The notes beneath the pieces are model-generated. The model saw only the letters and a list, made by a program, of their open reading frames with translations, ran no database searches and was not told the origin of the DNA. The position numbers were made by a program, and so were the translations under genes. Positions 43,648 to 53,180 of a DNA stretch of 64,000 bases are shown piece by piece. Origin of the DNA: Paenibacillus sp. FSL H7-0326 (GTDB lineage: Bacteria > Bacillota > Bacilli > Paenibacillales > Paenibacillaceae); assembly GCF_001955535.1 (NCBI RefSeq), contig NZ_MPVN01000006.1, forward strand, positions 124,001 through 188,000, written 5' to 3'. Position 1 is the first letter of the stretch; each line of letters begins with the position of its first letter.

Positions 43648-44532
43648 ATGGACAAAAGGTTTAATACGCCGGGCGGACGAGTCTTTGACGTATTTAATTA
43701 CCTGATTCTCAGCATCTTCGGGATTGTCACGGTGCTTCCGTTTCTATATATCATCGGCAACTCATTTGCCACGGAAACCGAAATCACGGCACGAAACTTC
43801 TTTCTCATTCCACATGATATTTCCTTTAGTGCGTATCAGTACATTTTTTCATCATCTACGATTTTTAAGAGCATTGGTAACTCCGTATATATTACGGTTG
43901 TCGGAACACTCGTTAATCTGCTGTTCACACTCACCATGGCGTATCCGCTCTCCCGCAAGGATTTTTGGGGACGGAATGTCATTATGAATCTCGTCATCTT
44001 CTCCATGCTGTTCGGAGGAGGGATGATTCCGACCTATCTGGTCATTCGAGAGCTGGGTCTCCTGGATACGTATTGGTCCTTGATTTTACCTGGTGCCATC
44101 GGCGCCTTTAACCTGATTGTCGTCAAAAACTTTTTTCAAGAGCTGCCTGCCGGACTGGAAGAAGCGGCACGGATTGACGGCTGTACAGATCTCGGTGTAT
44201 TTTGGCGCATTGTTCTTCCCCTCTCCAAGCCGGTCATTGCTACGTTTGCGTTGTTTTATGCAGTAGGGCATTGGAATAACTTCTTCTCGGCGCTCTTGTA
44301 CCTGTCGGACAGTGCCATGTGGCCGCTGCAGGTCATGCTCAGACAGATCGTGCTGCTCTCGCAGGGCACAGCCGGAGATATGGCCAACATGGACCCGAGC
44401 TTTGTTCAGCCTCCGGAGCAATCCATTAAGATGGCGGTCATCGTGGTTGGCACGATTCCAATTCTGCTTGTTTACCCGTTCCTTCAGAAGCACTTTGCCA
44501 AAGGCATGCTGCTTGGTTCGATTAAGGGTTAA
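43648..44532 (+). CDS. ABC sugar transporter permease (LplC/YtcP type)
   Basis: 294 residues; AAAGGAGG precedes ATG 43648. Six membrane segments with first FNYLILSIFGIVTVLPFLYIIG. EAA loop: LEEAARIDGCTDLGVFWRIVLPLSKPVIA. C-terminus KHFAKGMLLGSIKG is the CarB/LplC family ending. It forms the heterodimeric channel with the preceding permease. It is separated by 48 bases from the permease gene and by 32 bases from the binding protein gene. Confidence 0.88.
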   Translation: MDKRFNTPGGRVFDVFNYLILSIFGIVTVLPFLYIIGNSFATETEITARNFFLIPHDISFSAYQYIFSSSTIFKSIGNSVYITVVGTLVNLLFTLTMAYPLSRKDFWGRNVIMNLVIFSMLFGGGMIPTYLVIRELGLLDTYWSLILPGAIGAFNLIVVKNFFQELPAGLEEAARIDGCTDLGVFWRIVLPLSKPVIATFALFYAVGHWNNFFSALLYLSDSAMWPLQVMLRQIVLLSQGTAGDMANMDPSFVQPPEQSIKMAVIVVGTIPILLVYPFLQKHFAKGMLLGSIKG

Positions 44533-44564
44533 TCCAAATAAACTATTCAATGGGGGTACTGTTT

Positions 44565-46103
44565 ATGAAACAAGCCAAGAAGTCTGTGAAGCATTCAATC
44601 AAAGTTCTAAGCACTTCGTTCCTTGTGGCGGCGATGCTTGCCGCTTGCTCATCCTCGCCGGACGGCAACGGTGAGCAGGCGCAGTCCGGTTCATCCGGAG
44701 GAGAAGCCGCAGGCAAATTGGAGCTTGGTATTATGGTACCGAACTTTGAAGCGGAAACGCCGGCTGCCGATAATCCCGTCATTCAGAAGCTGGAGGAGCT
44801 GACGAATACAGAGCTGGAATTTCAGTGGGTGCCTAGCAGCTCATATGAAGACAAGTTCAACATTACGCTGGCCTCGGGAAAGCTGCCCGATGTCATGGTT
44901 GTTCTCGGTAAATCGCCAAGCTTCATCAATGCCGCACGCAACGGTGCCTTCTGGGAGCTGGGTCCTTATCTGAAGGATTATCCGAACTTGTCCCAAGCGA
45001 ATGAGATTATTCTGAACAATGCCTCGATTGATGGGAAGACGTATGGAATATATCGTGCACGGGTATTGGGGCGTAACGGTGTTACCATCCGGAAGGATTG
45101 GCTGGATAATCTGGGGCTCAGCGCACCAACGACCATTGATGAATTTTACAACGTAATGAAGGCCTTCACGGAGAATGATCCGGACGGCAATGGGAAGAAG
45201 GATACGTACGGGCTGATTGCAAGTAAATTCAATGGGCCTTGGGATATCATGTCGGTGTGGTTTGGTGCACCGAACCGCTGGGGTGAGGATGAGAACGGCC
45301 AGCTTGTTCCGGCTCACAAGACTCCACAATATTTGGAAGCGCTCAAGTTCTTCCGTAAGCTGTATGAGGAAGGACTCGTCAACAAGGATTTTGCAGTTAT
45401 GGATGCAACGAAGATGCCGGATCTGATGGTCAATGGAAAAGGCGGTGTTATGGTCGACGTAGCGGATAACGCTCAGCGGATTGATCAGAAGGTGCTGGAG
45501 AAGGATCCAAATGCGACGGGAGCCATCGACGTGCTGCCTGCTATGGTTGGACCTGAAGGGCATCGAGATATGCCGACCTCGGGCTACTCCGGAATGATTG
45601 CTATTTCGAAGAGCGGTGTGAAGACAGAAGAAGAATTGAAGGAAGTGCTGACCTTCCTAGACAAGCTGAACGAGGAAGAGCTGCAGATGCTGATGAGTTC
45701 AGGCATCGAGGGTACGCACTATGAGAAGAAAGAGGACTATATCGTACCGAGTACGGATAAACAGATTTTGCGCGATTTGAATGGTACGAATCAGATCCTG
45801 ATGTTCATTCCGGAAACGCGGGGTCTCAGCGTAGAGCAGACACCAGTCCGTCAGAAGGTTGCAGAAATTCAGAAGGCAAATGAAGAGATCGTCATTCCTA
45901 ACCCGGGCGAGCCTCTAATCTCGGATGTGTATGCGCAAAAGGGACCTCAGCTCGACAACATTATTAATGATGCCCGTACCAAGTTTATTGTCGGCCAGAT
46001 TGATGAACAAGGACTGCAGGAAGCCTTCGAACTATGGGAGGCAAACGGAGGTACGGAATATATCGAGGAAGTAAACAAGCTGTACGCTGAGGTTAAACAG
46101 TAA
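44565..46103 (+). CDS. Extracellular sugar-binding lipoprotein (LplA-like)
   Basis: 512 residues from ATG 44565 (GGGGGT 7 bases upstream; ATG 44550 is upstream of that site). Lipobox LAAC gives a lipidated Cys near residue 31, then a Ser/Gly/Gln linker. A family 1 extracellular solute-binding fold: PDVMVVLGKSPSFINAARNGAFWELGPYLKDYPNL, GVTIRKDWLDNLGL, DPDGNGKKDTYGL (calcium-loop-like) and MISKSGVKTEEEL. It captures oligosaccharides for the two permeases just upstream. The GH genes that follow suggest rhamnose/galacturonate-containing ligands. Confidence 0.88.
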   Translation: MKQAKKSVKHSIKVLSTSFLVAAMLAACSSSPDGNGEQAQSGSSGGEAAGKLELGIMVPNFEAETPAADNPVIQKLEELTNTELEFQWVPSSSYEDKFNITLASGKLPDVMVVLGKSPSFINAARNGAFWELGPYLKDYPNLSQANEIILNNASIDGKTYGIYRARVLGRNGVTIRKDWLDNLGLSAPTTIDEFYNVMKAFTENDPDGNGKKDTYGLIASKFNGPWDIMSVWFGAPNRWGEDENGQLVPAHKTPQYLEALKFFRKLYEEGLVNKDFAVMDATKMPDLMVNGKGGVMVDVADNAQRIDQKVLEKDPNATGAIDVLPAMVGPEGHRDMPTSGYSGMIAISKSGVKTEEELKEVLTFLDKLNEEELQMLMSSGIEGTHYEKKEDYIVPSTDKQILRDLNGTNQILMFIPETRGLSVEQTPVRQKVAEIQKANEEIVIPNPGEPLISDVYAQKGPQLDNIINDARTKFIVGQIDEQGLQEAFELWEANGGTEYIEEVNKLYAEVKQ

Positions 46104-46217
46104 GAGCTCTTCATTAGCCAGCAGCAATCATAGATGAGGAGAGCGGGATGTCCCCCTCTCCTTTTCCGCTCATGAACAATTCGAACGGAATTAAAACCTT
46201 ACTGAGGAGGTGGTTTT

Positions 46218-49200
46218 ATGTTGGTGTCACAGACGTTCCAGAATCCGGGTAACGAATTCAGAGTGCAGCCCTTTTGGTTCTGGAATGGGGAGATGGATGA
46301 CGAGCAAATTGCATTCCAGATTGCCGAAATGGCAAAGCAAGGTGTTGGCGGTTTTTTTATCTGCGCAAGACAGGGGCTGACCATTCCTTATCTGTCACAG
46401 GCTTGGTTTGACAAGGTAAAGGTTGCGGTGAGTGAGGCGAAGAAATACGGACTCCATGTGTGGCTATACGATGAGTATCCTTACCCGAGTGGGATGGCAG
46501 GAGGCGAGGTCACTCTCGAAATGCCGGAGGCGAAGCAGCGTACGCTGGAGCATTACACGAGACAGATCTCCAGTGGGGAAAAATTGTCCTGGACTCTGCC
46601 ATGGGCTGTAATTTTGTATGCGAAGGCCATTCGTCTGGATAAGAGTGGCAGACGTGTATGGGAAGAAACGATTGATCTTCGCAAATTCATCGGGAACGTT
46701 CAGCTTGAGCAGGTCTATCAGGAGACGGGTCTGACCTCCTATAATCGTAAGCGATTTTTTACCTATGAAACGGCATTTCAGCTTGAATGGGCTCCTCCGG
46801 CGGGAGATTGGGAAATGATCATCTTCATGGAGAAGGAAATGACGGATTTTAAATATTACGGTAATTTTGTAGATCCCATGAATGAAAAGGCGATGAAACG
46901 ATTCATTGAGCTGACACATGAACGGTATGAGGCAGAATTGGGTGAAGAGTTTGGGGGTGTCATCCAAGGGATATTCACGGACGAAATTGCCCCGCTGGGC
47001 CGTATACCGTGGTCGTCGCAGCTGCCTGCTTTTTTCAAGTCACAGAACGGGTATGATCTGCTGGAGCACTTACCGGCACTGATTTGCAGGGATGTCATAG
47101 ATGCTGCCCGAATTCGATATGATTACTTTCAGTCTGTCCATCTGCTGCTCAGACAATCGGTGCACAAGCAGGCCCATGATTTCTGTGAGCGGACGGGAAT
47201 ACAATATGCGGCAGAGGTTCCCTCCGTCCGAATGACGACACAGCTGTACAGTCATCTTCCCGGTGGAGATTCGGCGCACGAGAAGATCGGAAGATCGCTG
47301 TCCTATATCCTTGACCGATATGGACTCAAGATGCGGGATAATCCGAAGATGGTCAGCTCGCTCGCAAGACAGCTGGGGAGAAAGCGGAATATGATTGAAT
47401 GCTTCCACAGTGTGGGCTGGTCCATGACATTGCAGGATGCCAAGTGGATGATTGACCGAATGGCGGCACTGGGTACGAACTTTTATAATTTTCATGCCTT
47501 TTTCTATACGATTGGCGGTCTTGCGAAGCATGATGCTCCCCCATCACAGTTCGTACAGAACCCCTATTGGCCGTATTTCCGTGAGCTGGGCGATTATGTG
47601 GGGCGAATCAGCTATCTGATGTCTGAGGGACATGCAGATATTCGAATCGCTGTGCTGGATCCGACAACCTCCTTCTGGACCTTAATGGGGAATCCGCTGC
47701 ATGGATTCAGCTATGCAGGTGTCGACGAGGAGGAGAGGGAGGAGCTCGAACAGCTTAAGCACGACTGGCTTACTTTGACTACGCTTCTGCTTAAGCATCG
47801 CCGGGATTATGATCATCTCGACCCAGAGCTGTTAGCAAGCAGCACCGTGGACGATGGTAAGATCCGGATTGGTGAAGCCTGCTACGATGTGTTGATATTA
47901 CCGCCGCTCAACAATCTGGAGGCAGAACCATGGCAGAAGCTATGCACTTACGTACAGGCTGGCGGCAAAGTGATCTCCATCGGCAGACTTCCGAATGAAA
48001 TGATTCAGGCTGCCAGCCCTGGGAAGGAACAGATCGAAGTGCTTCTGGATGCGGAGAATGCCCGATTTATCCGTACCGATGAGGGCTTGGAGAAGGCTTT
48101 TACCAGAGATGTGCTGCCTTTGCTTGATGAGTGGGCCCCTGAATTCGTCACTTTAGAAATGAAGGAGGACCCGTTAGCAGTGCTTCAGCAGATTCGGTGG
48201 ATATCTGATGATCAGGCGCTTCTGTTTGTAACGAATCAGGAAGGAGAGCTAATCAGCGCAAACCTGCGGATAAATGCGGAGGAATTTAAGGCGAGAGTGG
48301 ACAGAGGCGATGCCGCAGATGACGCACAAGATCAGCTCCACATTAGGATGAAGCAAATATCGCTGGAGACGGGAAGTGAAGATGCACCGGCTGCAATTAC
48401 ACCGCTCTATTCGGAAACAGGTATGGTAAGCGGGTATGAACGATCTATCGAGCTGGCTCCTTACGAAGCACAAGCTTATCTGATCGAAAGGAGTCCTAAG
48501 CCAGAGGATATTCCTATTCAGGCAGTGAAGGCGGTAACGGAATCGAATCGATGCTGTCAGGAAGTGCTGATTCCTTTATCCGGAGCCTGGGAGCTGAAGG
48601 CCGCTGAGGAGAATAAATTAAGGCTCGGCGAGTTCTCTTTGACCGTTATGGATGCGGATGGCAAGGTACATCTCCGTGGCGCCCAAGTTACAGCCAAACC
48701 CTTCATTGACCAGGTTGCTGAATGGGGCAGCGAAGGGCTGCCTATTAGGTTCGATCAAGTATTCGGGACACCGAAAAAGGCTCAGCTGGCCTATCCTTTG
48801 TACGCTCGATATGTCACTGAATTCGATTGCCGTACGAAGCTGAGCCATGCGCTGCTCTTTTTTGACCGGTATGCCATTAATGGTGAGTATACCCTTGATG
48901 TGAATGGAAGAAGGCTTACGGGGGACGAATTTAAGTCCGTCAACATTACCGATCACAATAACATCGCTGCGAGCATCGGGGCTTACCTCTATGAAGGCAT
49001 CAATAAGATTGTGGTTGAGGTTCGGATCGAGAATGACGATGACGGGCTTTTGGATCCTTTGATGCTCTCGGGCAGCTTTGGTGTTTATTACGTGGGTGAA
49101 CAGCTTGTACTTCAGGATATACCAGACCAGACGGCCATTCTCCAGCCGGAGCCTGTGGAGGGGTATCCGTATTATGCGGGCACTATGCGTTATCGCCGTA

Positions 49201-49511
49201 CCTTTATGTACTCAGCTCCAGCCATTCAAAATACCGATAAATTCGAGCTTACCTTCGACGATTTCCGGATTCAAGATGTGGTCGAGCTCCGTGTAAATGG
49301 CCATTCACTCGGTGTAAGAGCATGGTCGCCGTACCAATGGACCGGAAGCACCTCTATCCTGAAGGATGGAGAGAATGAAATCGAAGTGAGTGTGACGGGA
49401 ACGCTGATCGGGCTGCTCGAAGGAGCGTATTTTGATCAGGATGAGCACGCGCTCAGAAATGTGAAGGAACGTTATCGCAAGCCAAAATCGCTGTCTAAGG
49501 AGAGAATTTGA
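46218..49511 (+). CDS. GH106-like glycosidase (putative alpha-L-rhamnosidase)
   Basis: 1097 residues; GAGGAGGTG precedes ATG 46218. The N-terminus is family-typical: FRVQPFWFWNGEMDDEQI, GVGGFFICARQGL, VWLYDEYPYPSGMAGG. FTDEIAPLG follows near residue 255, carrying candidate acidic residues. A beta-galactosidase-trimerisation-like and sugar-binding C-terminal region (about 870-1080) has ANGEYTLDVNGR-like and DIVELRVNGHSLG elements. There is no signal peptide, so it acts inside the cell on imported oligosaccharides. Similar proteins hydrolyse alpha-L-rhamnosyl bonds of rhamnogalacturonan; specificity here is inferred. Confidence 0.75.
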   Translation: MLVSQTFQNPGNEFRVQPFWFWNGEMDDEQIAFQIAEMAKQGVGGFFICARQGLTIPYLSQAWFDKVKVAVSEAKKYGLHVWLYDEYPYPSGMAGGEVTLEMPEAKQRTLEHYTRQISSGEKLSWTLPWAVILYAKAIRLDKSGRRVWEETIDLRKFIGNVQLEQVYQETGLTSYNRKRFFTYETAFQLEWAPPAGDWEMIIFMEKEMTDFKYYGNFVDPMNEKAMKRFIELTHERYEAELGEEFGGVIQGIFTDEIAPLGRIPWSSQLPAFFKSQNGYDLLEHLPALICRDVIDAARIRYDYFQSVHLLLRQSVHKQAHDFCERTGIQYAAEVPSVRMTTQLYSHLPGGDSAHEKIGRSLSYILDRYGLKMRDNPKMVSSLARQLGRKRNMIECFHSVGWSMTLQDAKWMIDRMAALGTNFYNFHAFFYTIGGLAKHDAPPSQFVQNPYWPYFRELGDYVGRISYLMSEGHADIRIAVLDPTTSFWTLMGNPLHGFSYAGVDEEEREELEQLKHDWLTLTTLLLKHRRDYDHLDPELLASSTVDDGKIRIGEACYDVLILPPLNNLEAEPWQKLCTYVQAGGKVISIGRLPNEMIQAASPGKEQIEVLLDAENARFIRTDEGLEKAFTRDVLPLLDEWAPEFVTLEMKEDPLAVLQQIRWISDDQALLFVTNQEGELISANLRINAEEFKARVDRGDAADDAQDQLHIRMKQISLETGSEDAPAAITPLYSETGMVSGYERSIELAPYEAQAYLIERSPKPEDIPIQAVKAVTESNRCCQEVLIPLSGAWELKAAEENKLRLGEFSLTVMDADGKVHLRGAQVTAKPFIDQVAEWGSEGLPIRFDQVFGTPKKAQLAYPLYARYVTEFDCRTKLSHALLFFDRYAINGEYTLDVNGRRLTGDEFKSVNITDHNNIAASIGAYLYEGINKIVVEVRIENDDDGLLDPLMLSGSFGVYYVGEQLVLQDIPDQTAILQPEPVEGYPYYAGTMRYRRTFMYSAPAIQNTDKFELTFDDFRIQDVVELRVNGHSLGVRAWSPYQWTGSTSILKDGENEIEVSVTGTLIGLLEGAYFDQDEHALRNVKERYRKPKSLSKERI

Positions 49512-49512
49512 T

Positions 49513-50805
49513 ATGAGCAAAAAAACGTATGTACTTGTCGGTACGGGCGGAAGAGCTGGATTTTTCTATACGGCACTGGCCAAAGATTTTCGGGAGCAGT
49601 CGGAGCTGCTGGCATTTTGCGATACGAATCAGACACGGATGAATTACGCGAATCAAATATTAACCGAGCAGTGCGGATATCACGAGGTTCCTACCTACAA
49701 GGATCATCAGTTTGACGAAATGATTGAGGCGCACAAGCCGGACTACGTCATCGTGACGAGTATTGACCGGACACATCATCGTTATATCATTCGAGCCATG
49801 GAGCTTGGCTGCGACGTCATTACAGAGAAGCCGATGACGGTTGACGAAGAGAAGTGCCAGGAGATACTCGATGCGGTGGAGAAGACCGGACGAAACGTGA
49901 GAGTGACCTTCAACTACCGCTATGCTCCTCATCATACCAAAGCTCGTGAGCTTATTATGAACGGTACAATCGGTGACGTGCATTCTGTACATTTTGAATG
50001 GTTGTTAAACACTCAGCATGGGGCCGACTATTTCCGCAGATGGCACCGGGATAAGCGAAACAGCGGAGGTCTGCTGGTACATAAATCAACACACCACTTT
50101 GACCTCGTCAATTTCTGGATTGGCTCACAGCCGGAGACTGTATTTGCCTTCGGGGACCTGCTCTTCTATGGCAAGGAAAATGCCGAGAAACGCGGTGAGC
50201 GTCATGACTATCCGAGAGCAACCGGTCATGCGAATGCCAAGGAGGACCCGTTTGCGCTGCACCTGGATCAAAGCGAGGGATTAAAGGCCATGTATTTCGA
50301 TGCTGAGCACGAGGACGGCTACCAGCGTGATCAGAATGTGTTCGGAGACGGAATTAGTATAGAAGACACGATGGGCGTTCTCGTTAAATACAAGAACCGT
50401 GCTGTGCTGACATATTCCTTAAATGCCTATATGCCGTGGGAAGGGTACCGAATTGCCTTTAATGGCAGCAAAGGCCGGATCGAGATGAATATCGTCGAGC
50501 AGTCCTATGTGAATGCCGGTGGTGACAGAGCCATTGAAGGCGCACTTCAGGGACATAACATCACCGTGTATCCTATGTTTGATGCCCCTTATCGTGTCGA
50601 GGTAGAGGAAGGCGAAGGAGGCCATGGCGGTGGTGACCCGGTGCTGCTTAACGATCTGTTCGGAGAGCCAGTTGAGGATCCGTTTCATCGTGCAGCGAAT
50701 CATGTGGACGGTGCAAGGTCCATTCTGACAGGTATTGCGGCGAATAGAGCCATACGCACAGGACTGCCTGTTCAGATCAATGATCTCGTTAAGTTTTATA
50801 ACTGA
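49513..50805 (+). CDS. Gfo/Idh/MocA-family oxidoreductase
   Basis: 430 residues; AGGAGA precedes ATG 49513, one base after the previous stop. N-terminal Rossmann fold starts TYVLVGTGGRAGFFYTALA; the EKP motif (VITEKPMTVDE) is near residue 95; NYRYAPHHTKARELI and HKSTHHFDLVNFWIG carry the substrate-side Lys/His. It is probably an NAD(P)-dependent sugar oxidoreductase acting on a monosaccharide or glycoside released by the flanking glycosidases; some such enzymes support oxidative glycoside cleavage. Longer than the usual ~340-residue members through a C-terminal insertion (EEGEGGHGGGDP). Confidence 0.83.
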   Translation: MSKKTYVLVGTGGRAGFFYTALAKDFREQSELLAFCDTNQTRMNYANQILTEQCGYHEVPTYKDHQFDEMIEAHKPDYVIVTSIDRTHHRYIIRAMELGCDVITEKPMTVDEEKCQEILDAVEKTGRNVRVTFNYRYAPHHTKARELIMNGTIGDVHSVHFEWLLNTQHGADYFRRWHRDKRNSGGLLVHKSTHHFDLVNFWIGSQPETVFAFGDLLFYGKENAEKRGERHDYPRATGHANAKEDPFALHLDQSEGLKAMYFDAEHEDGYQRDQNVFGDGISIEDTMGVLVKYKNRAVLTYSLNAYMPWEGYRIAFNGSKGRIEMNIVEQSYVNAGGDRAIEGALQGHNITVYPMFDAPYRVEVEEGEGGHGGGDPVLLNDLFGEPVEDPFHRAANHVDGARSILTGIAANRAIRTGLPVQINDLVKFYN

Positions 50806-50859
50806 TCCCTGTGATCGTCTCGTGCAGTTAATCTATATCAGAATAAAGGAGCGGATAAG

Positions 50860-53082
50860 ATGCGTTATTTTCACGAAAATGAGTCCATTGCAAGCCGCAC
50901 TCACGATGCTATAGAGGATGTGTTGTCCACCATTGCGCAGCGTTATATCGGTGATAATCCGAAGCAGTCCTTCTTGTTCAGGGCGTATAATGAAGCTGGC
51001 TTTAACCGTCTGCCTGACTATAGATATGAGATGAATCTGAATGATCGTCTGCCGGATGCACCGTCAGGAAGCTATGCCTTTATATGGGGGAAGCTGTGGA
51101 GTCAGAATCCGAATGAAACCAAGCTCAATATGAGCCTGAGCTGCTATAGCCCGGTAACCATATACGTAAATGGGGAGCTGTTCTTCAAATCAGATCTTCA
51201 TCAGGAGCTGTTTCCCGACAGACGCTGGCCGCTTGCTGTTCCCGTTCAGTATGGCTGGAATGATATTGTACTTCAGTTTGTGAAGACCGATGTCGGCTTT
51301 GGCGGTGTGTTTGGTACGGGATCCTTTAAAAATTTCCCGCTGCACTTCATCAATCCTAGCGCTGATCGTAACGATCAGGAGGGATGGATGTACTCAGAGT
51401 TCTTCACCAATCCGGAGCAGGAGCTGCCTAGACTTGGAATGAAGGAGAAGGACACGGATCTCATCTGGTATCCTCGCCAAAGCTGGACCAGGGAGGAGCT
51501 GGATCAAGGAGTGTTCGGCAGAATGTACGGGCTGGAGGCAGCGCAGACGGCTTATGCATGGAGCACCTTCCACGTCAAGCAGCCCGAGGGCAAGCCGGTG
51601 CGGATTAAGGGGCGTCATGACGGGGCTCTATCGCTGTATGTCGATGGTGAAGAAGTCTATGCTTCAAGTACTTCCGGCGAGATCGACCTGAAGCTTCCAC
51701 GGATATTCGGAGCCCATCAGCTCATCGCAAAAGGGACCAATACAGAGGCAGCGGCTGCACGGTGGGGATTTGAGCTCAAGGACTTCGGACGTAACAGCGG
51801 GGTGAGCTGGAATTTGCCTTATCGGGTGGCAGGCAGTCAGGATTCATGGCTGTATTTAGGGTCGTTTGATCCTTCGAACGAGCCGCAGCTGAGCACCGTT
51901 CAAGAAGTGAATCGAATCCATGGTGACGATACTAGAGGTGTATACTACCGGATTGATCTTCCGAATACAGTCATTCGGCCTTATCTGGAGAGCACACATT
52001 ACGGGAAATGGAATTATCCACTCGGTGTGACGCTGCTCGGATTGATGCAGACCGGGCTTGAGTTGGGCGAGGAAGCGTATGTCCGCTATGCGGTAGAGCA
52101 TATTTCGCTCAGCACGTCATTTGATAAGTATGGATTATGGGACAGAGCGACTTATGGTGCAGCAGGTATTAACAATCAGCTGTCCGCTATAGATAGTCTC
52201 GATGACTGCGGATCCTTTGGAGCAACGATGCTGTTTGCCATGGAGCAGGCTTCTATTCCAGGCGGCAGGGACACGGCGGATCGAATTGCCAAATACATGA
52301 GGGAAGATCAAGAGCGTCTGCCGGACGGGGCTTTTTTCCGAAGAAGAGGAGCAGCAGAGATGAGACAGGAGACGATGTGGTGTGATGATCTATACATGAG
52401 CACTCCGTTTCTGACGCGGTACGCCAAGCTGACTGGCGACAGCACCTATCTTGAGGATGCCGTCCAGCAGTTTCTGCTGTTCAAGCAATATCTCTATATT
52501 CCAGAACGGAAGATCATGTCACATGTTTATGATTTTGTCAGAGGAAGCGCAACAGGCATCCCATGGGGAAGAGGCAATGGCTGGGTGCTGTTTTCACTGA
52601 CAGAACTGCTGACAATGCTGCCAGAGACACACGAGAAGCGGTCCGAGCTGCTTGGGTTCTACCGTGATTTATGTGAAGGATATCTTGCGCTGCAAGGAGA
52701 AAACGGTCTATGGCATCAGGTACTGAATCGTCCGGACAGCTATGAAGAGAGCTCCTGTACCTCAATGTTTATATACGCTTATGCCAAAGGCGTGCGTTTT
52801 GGCTGGCTGAAGGATGCGGGCAAGTATGTGGATTCCGTGTTAAGGGGCTGGGAGGGACTCACCCGGATCGCTATCGACTACAAAGGGAATATATATGGAG
52901 TCTGCAGAGGGTCAGGATATTCCTTCACGGCTTCCTACTACAAGGATGATCTCGGTTGGAACCTGAATGATACCCACGGAATCGGCATTGTACTGCTCGC
53001 AGGGGTAGAAGCTTTAAGAATGCAGGTTGCACTTAGGGAGAGTGCAGATTCAGATGCTTTTGCGGTATCAGGACAACATTAA
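50860..53082 (+). CDS. GH88/GH105 unsaturated rhamnogalacturonyl hydrolase-like, with N-terminal extension
   Basis: 740 residues; AAAGGAG precedes ATG 50860. Residues ~1-345 are a beta-rich extension (TIYVNGELFF, LSLYVDGEEVYAS), probably carbohydrate-binding. From ~370 an (alpha/alpha)6 barrel shows LDDCGSFGATM, QETMWCDDLYMSTPFL (catalytic-Asp position of YteR-type enzymes), GIPWGRGNGWVLFSL and SYEESSCTSMFIYAYAKG. No signal peptide. It would remove unsaturated uronic acid from imported lyase products. With the GH106-like and transport genes it points to rhamnogalacturonan-I-type or similar glycan use. Confidence 0.82.
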   Translation: MRYFHENESIASRTHDAIEDVLSTIAQRYIGDNPKQSFLFRAYNEAGFNRLPDYRYEMNLNDRLPDAPSGSYAFIWGKLWSQNPNETKLNMSLSCYSPVTIYVNGELFFKSDLHQELFPDRRWPLAVPVQYGWNDIVLQFVKTDVGFGGVFGTGSFKNFPLHFINPSADRNDQEGWMYSEFFTNPEQELPRLGMKEKDTDLIWYPRQSWTREELDQGVFGRMYGLEAAQTAYAWSTFHVKQPEGKPVRIKGRHDGALSLYVDGEEVYASSTSGEIDLKLPRIFGAHQLIAKGTNTEAAAARWGFELKDFGRNSGVSWNLPYRVAGSQDSWLYLGSFDPSNEPQLSTVQEVNRIHGDDTRGVYYRIDLPNTVIRPYLESTHYGKWNYPLGVTLLGLMQTGLELGEEAYVRYAVEHISLSTSFDKYGLWDRATYGAAGINNQLSAIDSLDDCGSFGATMLFAMEQASIPGGRDTADRIAKYMREDQERLPDGAFFRRRGAAEMRQETMWCDDLYMSTPFLTRYAKLTGDSTYLEDAVQQFLLFKQYLYIPERKIMSHVYDFVRGSATGIPWGRGNGWVLFSLTELLTMLPETHEKRSELLGFYRDLCEGYLALQGENGLWHQVLNRPDSYEESSCTSMFIYAYAKGVRFGWLKDAGKYVDSVLRGWEGLTRIAIDYKGNIYGVCRGSGYSFTASYYKDDLGWNLNDTHGIGIVLLAGVEALRMQVALRESADSDAFAVSGQH

Positions 53083-53105
53083 TTGAACCTCAACCTATTG
53101 AACAT

Positions 53106-53149
53106 GCAATAAAGCCTTCTCTTCATAACCGAAGAAAGGCTTTATTTGC
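53106..53149. terminator. Bidirectional terminator
   Basis: TAAAGCCTT...TTC and GAA...AAGGCTTTA pair around a short loop, flanked by A- and T-rich bases, between the convergent GH88/105 and DUF72 genes. Confidence 0.65.
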
Positions 53150-53180
53150 ATGGATTTTGATGACTTGAGCTTCGCTCTGA

